From positions 496,001 through 560,000 of the forward strand of contig CAVYRN010000005.1 in assembly GCA_963771015.1 (NCBI GenBank): a DNA stretch of 64,000 bases, written 5' to 3'. How positions within the stretch are numbered: the stretch's first letter is position 1; each line of letters begins with the position of its first letter. The notes beneath the pieces are model-generated. The model had not been told where the DNA came from. It searched no databases and saw nothing but the letters and a program-made list of their open reading frames with translations. Made by a program: the position numbers and the translations under genes. The stretch comes from CAVSJJ01 sp963771015. Its GTDB lineage: Bacteria; Actinomycetota; Actinomycetes; Actinomycetales; Dermatophilaceae. Shown one piece after another: positions 19,912 to 26,879 of this stretch.

Positions 19912-21305
19912 CAGCGGTCGACACCTCCCATGACGGGGTCGATGGAGGCCACCGCGGCGATGACGTCGGCCACCTGGCCGCCTTCGCACATCGCCGCGAC
20001 AGCCTGGAGGTTGTTGAAACTCGGGTCGCGGAAGTGCGCCCGGAAGGGGCGGGTGCCGCCGTCGGACACGACGTGGCAGCCGAGCTCGCCCTTGGCCGAC
20101 TCGACCGCGACGTACGCCTGGCCGGGTGGGACCCGGAAGCCCTCGGTGACGAGCTTGAAGTGGTGGATGAGAGCCTCCATGGAGGTGCCCATGATCTCGC
20201 GGATGTGGTCCAGGCTGTTGCCCATGCCGTCGCTGCCGATCGCCAGCTGGGCGGGCCAGGCGACCTTCTTGTCGGCGACCATGACCGGGCCCGGCGTCGT
20301 CTGCAGACGGGAGAGTGTCTGCTCGACGATGCGCAGCGACTCGTACATCTCGTCGATGCGGACCCGGAGCCGCTCGTAGGCGTCCGCGCCGGTCCGGGTG
20401 ACGACGTCGAACTCGTAGGTCTCGTAGCCGCAGTACGGGTTCGACTTGCGCAGGTCGTGCGGGAGGCCGGTCGAGCGGAGGATCGGCCCGGTCATCCCGA
20501 GCGCGATGCACCCGGTGAGGTCGAGGTAGCCCGCGCCGACGAGGCGGCCCTTGAGGAGCGGGTTCTCGTTGAGGAGCAGCTCGAGCTCGTGGATGCCGGT
20601 CCGCAGCTCGGCGACGACGTCCCGGACCATGTCGACCGCGCCGTGCGGGAGGTCCTGGGCCACGCCGCCGGGACGGATGTACGCGTGGTTCATCCGCAGC
20701 CCGGTGACCGCCTCGAAGACCCGGAGGATGCGCTCGCGCTCGCGGAAGCCGACGGTCATGACGGTGGTCGCGCCGAGCTCCATGCCGCCGGTGCCGATGC
20801 AGACGAGGTGGGAGTTGATCCGGGTCAGCTCCATCATGAGCACCCGGATGATCGTCGCCCGCTCGGGAATCTGGTCCTCGATGCCGAGGAGCTTCTCGAC
20901 CGCGAGGCAGTAGGCGGCCTCCTGGAACATCGGCGTGAGGTAGTCCATCCGGGTGCAGAACGTCACGCCCTGCGTCCAGGTCCGGTACTCCATGCTCTTC
21001 TCGATGCCGGTGTGCAGGTAGCCGATGCCGGCGCGGGCCTCGGTCACCGTCTCGCCGTCGAGCTCGAGGATGAGCCGCAGGACGCCGTGCGTCGACGGGT
21101 GCTGCGGGCCCATGTTGACGACGATCCGCTCCTCGTGCAGCGAGGTGGCCTCGTCGACGAGGTCGTCCCAGTCGCCGCCCTCGGTGTTGAGGACATAGCC
21201 GTCGTCGGAGTTCAGCGGGCCGGTCGCGTAGATGTCGGGGTCGCCGGCCGCGCCGTAGACGTCCTCGGTGAAGGTCCCGGCGCCGCCCTGGTCGAAGCTG
21301 CTCAT
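19911..21305 (-). CDS. nuoD: NADH-quinone oxidoreductase subunit D
   Basis: This 464-residue 49-kDa-type subunit lines the quinone-binding pocket with NuoB. NMGPQHPSTHGVLRLILELDGE near residues 65-86 holds the conserved quinone-site histidine. Family motifs GYLHTGIEKSMEYRTWTQ, HLVCIGTGGMELGA, RPGGVAQDLP and GAGYLDLTGCIALGMTGPILR follow. It is separate from nuoC, as in most actinobacteria. The ATG at 21305 overlaps the nuoC stop by one base. Confidence 0.95.
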   Translation of the reverse strand: MSSFDQGGAGTFTEDVYGAAGDPDIYATGPLNSDDGYVLNTEGGDWDDLVDEATSLHEERIVVNMGPQHPSTHGVLRLILELDGETVTEARAGIGYLHTGIEKSMEYRTWTQGVTFCTRMDYLTPMFQEAAYCLAVEKLLGIEDQIPERATIIRVLMMELTRINSHLVCIGTGGMELGATTVMTVGFRERERILRVFEAVTGLRMNHAYIRPGGVAQDLPHGAVDMVRDVVAELRTGIHELELLLNENPLLKGRLVGAGYLDLTGCIALGMTGPILRSTGLPHDLRKSNPYCGYETYEFDVVTRTGADAYERLRVRIDEMYESLRIVEQTLSRLQTTPGPVMVADKKVAWPAQLAIGSDGMGNSLDHIREIMGTSMEALIHHFKLVTEGFRVPPGQAYVAVESAKGELGCHVVSDGGTRPFRAHFRDPSFNNLQAVAAMCEGGQVADVIAAVASIDPVMGGVDR

Positions 21306-22063
21306 CAGGTGTACGACCTCCGCTGGTCCGGGGGCGGGACCGTGCCGCCCTTGTACTCCACGGGCACCCCGCCGAGCGGGTAGTCCTTGCGCTGCGGATG
21401 CCCGGGCCAGTCGTCGGGCATGAGGATCCGGGTGAGCGCCGGGTGGCCGTCGAAGACGATCCCGAACATGTCCCAGGTCTCGCGCTCGTGCCAGTCCGCG
21501 CCTGGCCACACGCCGACCACCGACGGGATGTGCGGGTCGTCGTCCGGCGCGGTGACCTCCAGGCGCAGCCGGCGGCTGCCGTTCGTCACCGAGATGAGGT
21601 GGTAGACGGCGTGCAGCTCGCGGCCGGTCTCGTGGAGATAGTGGACACCGGAGACGCTCATGCACATCTCGAAGCGGAGGGCCGGGTCGTCGCGCAGCGC
21701 CGAGGCGACGGCCGCCAGGTGCTCGCGAGCGACGAAGACGGTCATCTCGCCCCGGTCGACGACGACCCGCTCGATGGCCGTGCCGTAGGCGCTCCCCTCG
21801 CCCGAGAGCGCGAGCTCGAGGGCGTCGGCGACCTCGTCGAAGTAGCCACCGTACGGACGGGCGGAGGCGCCGGGGAAGAGGACGGCGCGGCGCAGCCCGC
21901 CATACCCGGACGTGTCAGGTCCGTCCACCGCGCCGAACTGCCCGCGGCGCTCGTCGATCTGGACGGGCGGGCCCGGCTCGTAGCGGGTGCTCGCCTCGAG
22001 GGCGGCCTCGGTCTGCGGCTCGCCGCTGTCGTTCGTGGTCGGGCCCGGAGGGATGTCGCTCAT
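21305..22063 (-). CDS. nuoC: NADH-quinone oxidoreductase subunit C
   Basis: This 252-residue 30-kDa-type peripheral subunit has the signature ERETWDMFGIVFDGHPALTRILMPDDWPGHPQRKDYPLGG in its last 70 residues, which is the diagnostic NuoC motif. The first 50 residues are variable and rich in Pro/Glu. It starts at ATG 22063 with a 4-base overlap with nuoB. Confidence 0.95.
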   Translation of the reverse strand: MSDIPPGPTTNDSGEPQTEAALEASTRYEPGPPVQIDERRGQFGAVDGPDTSGYGGLRRAVLFPGASARPYGGYFDEVADALELALSGEGSAYGTAIERVVVDRGEMTVFVAREHLAAVASALRDDPALRFEMCMSVSGVHYLHETGRELHAVYHLISVTNGSRRLRLEVTAPDDDPHIPSVVGVWPGADWHERETWDMFGIVFDGHPALTRILMPDDWPGHPQRKDYPLGGVPVEYKGGTVPPPDQRRSYT

Positions 22064-22659
22064 GCGAGGGGGTTCTTCCCGGTGGTGATGGGCAGTGCGT
22101 AGCCGTGGTCGTGGGTGGGCGCCATGAGCTGGGTCGGGGTGGCCTGGAGGGCGGCAGCCTCGGCCGCCCGGGCGGCGGCGACCCTGTTGACACCGAGCTT
22201 GGCCGACGAGATCTGCTTGTGCAGCTCGATGATGGCGTTGAGGAGCATCTCCGGCCGCGGCGGGCAGCCGGGGAGGTAGATGTCGACCGGGACGATGTGG
22301 TCGACCCCCTGGACGATGGCGTAGTTGTTGAACATCCCGCCCGAGCTCGCGCAGACGCCCATCGAGATGACCCACTTGGGGTTGGGCATCTGGTCGTAGA
22401 CCTGGCGGACGACGGGGGCCATCTTCTGGCTGACCCGGCCGGCGACGATCATCAGGTCGGCCTGCCGCGGCGTCGCGGAGAACCGCTCCATCCCGAACCG
22501 GGCGATGTCGTAGTCGGGCGTGCCGACGGCCATCATCTCGATCGCGCAGCACGCGAGGCCGAAGGTCGCCGGCCAGATCGACGCCTTGCGCATGTAGCCG
22601 ACGACGTTCTCGAGCGTGGTGAGCACGAAGCCCGACGGCAGCTTCTCCTCAAGACCCAT
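22060..22659 (-). CDS. nuoB: NADH-quinone oxidoreductase subunit B (N2 cluster)
   Basis: This 199-residue subunit holds the terminal 4Fe-4S cluster N2, which reduces quinone. The unusual tandem cysteines are in FGLACCAIEMMA near residues 36-47. The other ligands are in VCASSGGMFNNYAI and PGCPPRPEMLLN. About 45 residues follow the domain core. A 92-bp untranslated gap separates it from nuoA, while nearly all later genes overlap. Confidence 0.96.
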   Translation of the reverse strand: MGLEEKLPSGFVLTTLENVVGYMRKASIWPATFGLACCAIEMMAVGTPDYDIARFGMERFSATPRQADLMIVAGRVSQKMAPVVRQVYDQMPNPKWVISMGVCASSGGMFNNYAIVQGVDHIVPVDIYLPGCPPRPEMLLNAIIELHKQISSAKLGVNRVAAARAAEAAALQATPTQLMAPTHDHGYALPITTGKNPLA

Positions 22660-22751
22660 CAGATGTCCGTCCTCGTCGTCGTGTCAGCGTTCGTCGGGCC
22701 CACGTTCGTCGCGGCCGCCCGTCCCGCCGGTCTCGTTCCCGGCCCCATGGG

Positions 22752-23114
22752 TCAGTCCCACTCCAGTCCGCCACGACGCCACACGTAGGCGTAGGCGACG
22801 AACACGGTGATGATGAAGGTGACCATCTCGACGAGCGCGAACAGCCCGAGCTGGTCGAACGCGACCGCGAACGGGTAGAGGAACACGCTCTCGACGTCGA
22901 AGATGATGAAGAGCATGGCGGTGAGGAAGTACTTGACCGGCACCCGGCCGCCGCCCTTGGCGCGCGGTGTCGGCTGGATCCCGCACTCGTAGGCCTCGAG
23001 CTTGGCCCGGTTGTAGCGCTTCGGTCCGAGGACGAGGCTGAGTCCGACCGACACGACGGCGAACGCGAGGCCGAGGCCCGCGAGGATGAGAAGCGGGACA
23101 TAGGGGTTGGTCAT
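22752..23114 (-). CDS. nuoA: NADH-quinone oxidoreductase subunit A
   Basis: This 120-residue, three-helix membrane subunit is the first gene of the operon. KLEAYECGIQP near residues 38-48 carries the conserved Cys of the flexible loop, and KYFLTAMLFIIFDVESVFLYPFAV carries the conserved Asp/Glu pair. The ATG at 23114 is preceded by GGGGAG about ten bases upstream. The upstream sequence contains a plausible promoter at 23235-23262. Confidence 0.95.
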   Translation of the reverse strand: MTNPYVPLLILAGLGLAFAVVSVGLSLVLGPKRYNRAKLEAYECGIQPTPRAKGGGRVPVKYFLTAMLFIIFDVESVFLYPFAVAFDQLGLFALVEMVTFIITVFVAYAYVWRRGGLEWD

Positions 23115-23234
23115 GGCGTGGCAACTCCCCTTTCGGTGCGCGCGTCGCAGGACAGCGGTCGGTGACCTCGACGAAGGAGCGGGCGCCACGGCATACCGGG
23201 CGTCGAAACCCACCTCGGCGACGTCACCGTCCCA

Positions 23235-23262
23235 ATCCTAGGGCCCGCCGCGGTCAGGTCAC
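23235..23262 (-). promoter_or_regulatory. Putative nuo operon promoter
   Basis: On the minus strand, GTGACC (23262-23257) is followed after 16 bases by TAGGAT (23240-23235), giving a leader of about 115 bases before nuoA. It lies just downstream of the stop of the reductase gene. I saw no Rex-type TTGTGA/TCACAA site in this leader. Confidence 0.5.
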
Positions 23263-23286
23263 GGTGGGGCGTCCGGGAGGCCGCGC

Positions 23287-24612
23287 TCATGCGTCCGGTG
23301 CCATCGACGCCATCGCGTGGATCAGGCGGTCGCTCGCGTCGCCGCCGTGCGGCTCGGCGAGGTTGGCCATCAGCTTGAGCAGGAACTTCATCAGGGTCGT
23401 CCGCGGCAGCCCGTACTTCGTCGCCAGCCGCATGACCTCGGGGTTCCCGATGGCCTTCGCGAACCAGCGCCCCAGCGTGTAGTACCCACCGAGCGCGTCC
23501 TTCATGACCGCCGGGTAGCTCTGCAGGACCCGCTCCCGGCCCTCGGCGGTGTCGCGTCCGAACGCCTGCGCGATGACCTCACCGGCGAGCCGCGCCGACT
23601 CCATCGCGTAGGCGATGCCCTCGCCGTTGAACGGGTTGACCATTCCGCCGGCGTCACCGACGAGCAGCAGGCCCTTGTCGTAGTGCGGCTGGCGGTTGAA
23701 GCCCATCGGCAGGGCCGCTCCGCGAATCGAGCCGACCATCGTGTCGTCGCTGTAGGTCCACTCCTCCGGCATGGTCGCCACCCAGCGGCGCATGACGTCG
23801 CGGTAGTCGGTCTTGCCGAAGGCCGCCGAGGTGTTGAGGATGCCCAGACCGACGTTCGAGGTCCCGTCGCCGACGCCGAAGATCCACCCGTAGCCGGGCA
23901 GCAGCACCCGCTTGCCGTCGTCGTCGGTCGACCACAGCTCCAGCCAGGACTCGAGGTAGTCGTCGTCGTGCCGGGGGCTCGTGTAGTACGTCCGGACCGC
24001 AACGCCCATCGGCCGGTCGAGGCGCTTCTCTCGTCCGACGGCGAGCGACAGCCGCGAGGAGTTACCGTCGGCGGCGACGACGAGCGGAGCCGTGAAGCGC
24101 AGCACCTCGCCGCCCGTGGCCCCGTCCTCGTCGACGTTCTTGGCGACGACGCCGACGACGGCCCCGGTCCGGTCGTCGAGGATCGGGCCGGTGACGTTCG
24201 TGCCCTCCCGCAGCCGGGCGCCGTGCTTGACGGCGTGCCGGACGAGGATGTCGTCGAAGTCCTGGCGCGGGCGGACCAGACCGTAGTTGGGGAAGCTCGC
24301 CACGTCCGGCCAGTCGAGGGCCAGTCGCATGCCGCCACCGATGATCCGCAGCCCCCTGTTGCGGATCCAGCCGTCGTCCTGCGGGGTCGGGATGCCGAGG
24401 CTGATGAGCTCCCTGACGGCGCGGGGGGTCAGGCCGTCCCCACAGACCTTCTCGCGCGGGAAGTACGCCTTCTCCAGCAGCAGGACGTCGACTCCCGCCA
24501 TGGCGAGGTAGGCCGCGGTCGTCGAACCGGCCGGCCCGGCGCCGACGACGATGACATCGGCGTGTTCGGTGCTCGGAGTCGAGCCGGCGAGGTCAGGGGC
24601 AGCGTCGGTCAC
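23287..24612 (-). CDS. Geranylgeranyl reductase-family FAD protein (menaquinone reductase-like)
   Basis: This 441-residue flavoprotein begins with a dinucleotide-binding motif, VIVVGAGPAGSTTAAYLA, at about residues 21-38. It has the GDGLTPRAV motif after the conserved Cys (KVCGDG), and the second FAD motif LLVGDAGGMVNPFNGEGIAYAMES near residues 303-326. The family reduces isoprenoid double bonds; the actinobacterial MenJ member saturates one unit of the menaquinone tail. Its place between menG and nuoA supports that role, which remains inference. The GTG at 24612 lies about 20 bp downstream of a Rex-like operator. Confidence 0.85.
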   Translation of the reverse strand: MTDAAPDLAGSTPSTEHADVIVVGAGPAGSTTAAYLAMAGVDVLLLEKAYFPREKVCGDGLTPRAVRELISLGIPTPQDDGWIRNRGLRIIGGGMRLALDWPDVASFPNYGLVRPRQDFDDILVRHAVKHGARLREGTNVTGPILDDRTGAVVGVVAKNVDEDGATGGEVLRFTAPLVVAADGNSSRLSLAVGREKRLDRPMGVAVRTYYTSPRHDDDYLESWLELWSTDDDGKRVLLPGYGWIFGVGDGTSNVGLGILNTSAAFGKTDYRDVMRRWVATMPEEWTYSDDTMVGSIRGAALPMGFNRQPHYDKGLLLVGDAGGMVNPFNGEGIAYAMESARLAGEVIAQAFGRDTAEGRERVLQSYPAVMKDALGGYYTLGRWFAKAIGNPEVMRLATKYGLPRTTLMKFLLKLMANLAEPHGGDASDRLIHAMASMAPDA

Positions 24613-24631
24613 GGTGGCCTTCAGGGGTTCC

Positions 24632-24649
24632 TTGTGATTCGGTTCACGA
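24632..24649. promoter_or_regulatory. Putative Rex operator before the reductase gene
   Basis: TTGTGATTCGGTTCACGA matches the Rex consensus TTGTGA-N6-TCACAA at 11 of 12 positions. It lies just downstream of a -10-like TAGACT (minus strand, 24666-24661), where a bound repressor would block transcription of the reductase gene starting at 24612. A Rex protein is encoded at 55236-55919, whose own promoter carries a similar site. Confidence 0.6.
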
Positions 24650-24779
24650 GACGAGACGCGAGTCTATGCCGCGGGCCGGGGTTGGGTGTAACCCGTGTCC
24701 GACCCCGGGTCGGTCATCTCGACCTCGCCCTCGTGACGGGGACGTCCCCGCCGCACGAGAGCCCCCGACGCGCGCCGGG

Positions 24780-25472
24780 CTAGGACTTGGTCGCCCGGTG
24801 GAGGGCGACGATGCCCCCGGTGAGGTTGCGCCACTCGACGTCGGTCCACCCGGCGGCGCCGATCCGCTCGGCCATCTCACGCTGGGTGGGCCAGGCCTGG
24901 ATCGACTCGGCGAGGTAGACGTAGGACTCGGGGTTGCTCGACACCCGCCGGGCGATCGGCGGCAGGGAGCGCACGAGGTACTCGCTGTAGATCGTCCGGA
25001 ACAGCGGGTTCGTCGGCTGGCTGAACTCGCACAGGACGAACCGCCCACCGGGCGCGGTGACCCGCAGGAACTCCCGCAGGGCGGCGTCGGGGTCCGCCAC
25101 GTTGCGCAGGCCGAACGACATCGTCACGACGTCGAAGGAGTCGTCGGCGAACGGCAGCCGCATCGCGTCGGCCGCGGTGAAACCCAGGTCGGGCCGACGC
25201 CGGTGGCCGACCTGGAGCATCCCGAGGGAGAAGTCGGCCGGCACGACGTCGACGCCGGCGTCGGCGAACGGCTCGCTCGAGGTCCCGGTGCCGGCGGCGA
25301 TGTCGAGGACCCGCTGACCCGGCGTGGCCGCGCACGCCTCGATGGCGGCCCGGCGCCACCGCCGGTCCTGGCCGAGCGAGAGCACGTCGTTGGTCATGTC
25401 GTACTTGTGCGCAACGTCGTCGAACATCGCCGCGACGTCGCGCGGGTCCTTGTCGAGGGAGGCCCGGCTCAT
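24780..25472 (-). CDS. menG: Demethylmenaquinone methyltransferase
   Basis: This 230-residue SAM-dependent methyltransferase of the UbiE/MenG family carries out the last ring step of menaquinone synthesis. SAM motif I is VLDIAAGTGTSSEPFA near residues 50-65. The family motifs AMFDDVAHKYDMTNDVLSLGQDRRWR (N-terminus) and DSFDVVTMSFGLRNVADPDAALREFLRVTAPGG (centre) are clear. ATG 25472 gives the usual family length and has AGGATGG upstream; ATG 25481 is a possible alternative. It is divergent from menF, with a shared 53-bp control region. Confidence 0.93.
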   Translation of the reverse strand: MSRASLDKDPRDVAAMFDDVAHKYDMTNDVLSLGQDRRWRRAAIEACAATPGQRVLDIAAGTGTSSEPFADAGVDVVPADFSLGMLQVGHRRRPDLGFTAADAMRLPFADDSFDVVTMSFGLRNVADPDAALREFLRVTAPGGRFVLCEFSQPTNPLFRTIYSEYLVRSLPPIARRVSSNPESYVYLAESIQAWPTQREMAERIGAAGWTDVEWRNLTGGIVALHRATKS

Positions 25473-25510
25473 GTGCGCCATCCTCGCACGCGACGCTCGG
25501 GGGCACGGAC

Positions 25511-25516
25511 TACGCT
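25511..25516 (+). promoter_or_regulatory. Putative leaderless -10 of menF
   Basis: TACGCT lies 9 bases before the menF ATG, and no ribosome-binding site is visible in between. The opposite strand of the same stretch reads TAGTCC, so the divergent menG transcript may use an overlapping -10. Confidence 0.45.
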
Positions 25517-25525
25517 TTCCTCTCG

Positions 25526-26836
25526 ATGACGTCGGTGCCCGCCCCTGCCAGCTCCGCGTCCGAGCCAGGCCCGGTTCCCACCGGCCCGCTCGTCGCGCGG
25601 ACCGTGTCGTTGACCCTCGACGAGGGCGCGGCACTGCTCTCGCTCATCCCCGATGTGCCGGCCGTCGACGTCACCGCATGGGTCCGACGCGGCGACGGGC
25701 TCGTCGGCTGGGGTCGCACGATGTCGATGACGGCGCGCGGCGCCGATCGCTTCGCCAGGCTCGAGGCGTGGTGGCACGGGATGACCCGTACCGCCGTCGT
25801 CCGCGACGCCGTGGACCTGCCCGGCTCCGGCCCGGTGGCCTTCGGCTCCATCTCGTATGCCGCCGACTCGCCGGCCGGCGCCACGCTCGTCGTTCCCGAG
25901 GTCGTCATCGGCCGCCGCGGCGACGTGTGCTGGCTGACGACCCTCGGCGCCGAGGCGACCGTCCCCGGCCCGGTCCACCCGCACGCCCAGCCCGCCCCAC
26001 CGGCGCCGGGCGAGGTGACCTTCTCCGACGGGGCGCTCGACCCGGCGCAGTGGGCAGGCGCCGTCGCCGAGGCGGTCACCCGGATCACCGACGGCCGGTT
26101 CGACAAGGTCGTCCTCGCCCGCGACCTCGAGGTACGCGCCGCCGATGCCCTCGACCCACGGGCTCTGCTGCACCGCCTCGCCGAGGTCTACGACACGACC
26201 TGGGTCTTCGCCGTCGACGGACTCGTCGGCGCGACACCCGAGATGCTGGTCCGTCGGGAGAAGGGACTGGTCACCTCGCGGGTGCTCGCCGGCACGATCC
26301 GACGCACGGGCGACGACGAGCACGACCTCGCCCTCGCCGCCTCCCTCGCCCGGTCCAGCAAGGACCTCGAGGAGCACGAGTACGCCGTTCGCTCCGTCGC
26401 CGACGCCCTCGCCCCCCACTGCTCGTCGATGAACGTCCCGGAGGCCCCCTTCGTCCTCCACCTCTCCAACGTCATGCACCTCGCGACCGACGTCGCGGGC
26501 GTCCTCGCCGACGACACGTCCTCGCTCGCGCTCGCCGCGGCGCTGCACCCGTCCGCGGCGGTCTGCGGCACGCCGGCCGCCGTCGCGGACGCCGTCATCG
26601 CCGAGCTCGAGCACATGGACCGCGGCCGGTACGCCGGTCCGGTCGGCTGGATGGACGCCTCCGGCGACGGCGAGTGGGGCATCGCCCTGCGGTGTGGGCG
26701 GCTCGACCCCGACGACGGGTCCCGGATGCGCCTGTATGCCGGATGCGGCATCGTCGCCGGGTCGGTGCCCGAGGACGAGGTCGCCGAGTCCGACGCGAAG
26801 TTCGTCCCCATGCGCGATGCCCTGAGCCGCGACTGA
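25526..26836 (+). CDS. menF: Isochorismate synthase
   Basis: This 436-residue chorismate-binding enzyme converts chorismate to isochorismate, the entry to menaquinone synthesis. Conserved stretches are FDKVVLARDLEV near residue 192, LVGATPEMLVRREKGLVTSRVLAGTIRR near 234-261, LHLSNVMHLATDVAG, HPSAAVCGTP near 343-352, and GPVGWMDASGDGEWGIALRCG with the C-terminal AGCGIVAGSVPEDE. A siderophore (entC/dhbC) role is formally possible. The neighbouring menG, menD and menC favour menaquinone. Confidence 0.9.
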   Translation: MTSVPAPASSASEPGPVPTGPLVARTVSLTLDEGAALLSLIPDVPAVDVTAWVRRGDGLVGWGRTMSMTARGADRFARLEAWWHGMTRTAVVRDAVDLPGSGPVAFGSISYAADSPAGATLVVPEVVIGRRGDVCWLTTLGAEATVPGPVHPHAQPAPPAPGEVTFSDGALDPAQWAGAVAEAVTRITDGRFDKVVLARDLEVRAADALDPRALLHRLAEVYDTTWVFAVDGLVGATPEMLVRREKGLVTSRVLAGTIRRTGDDEHDLALAASLARSSKDLEEHEYAVRSVADALAPHCSSMNVPEAPFVLHLSNVMHLATDVAGVLADDTSSLALAAALHPSAAVCGTPAAVADAVIAELEHMDRGRYAGPVGWMDASGDGEWGIALRCGRLDPDDGSRMRLYAGCGIVAGSVPEDEVAESDAKFVPMRDALSRD

Positions 26837-26838
26837 GA

Positions 26839-26879
26839 GGTCGACGAGGGCGCGGCGTGAGGTGGTCTAGTCGTCGACC
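26839..26879. terminator. Possible bidirectional terminator between convergent genes
   Basis: GGTCGACGA (26839-26847) pairs perfectly with TCGTCGACC (26871-26879) in the gap between the convergent menF and CAP-protein genes. The loop is long (23 bases) and the right arm overlaps the last codons of the CAP gene, so the assignment is tentative. Confidence 0.3.
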
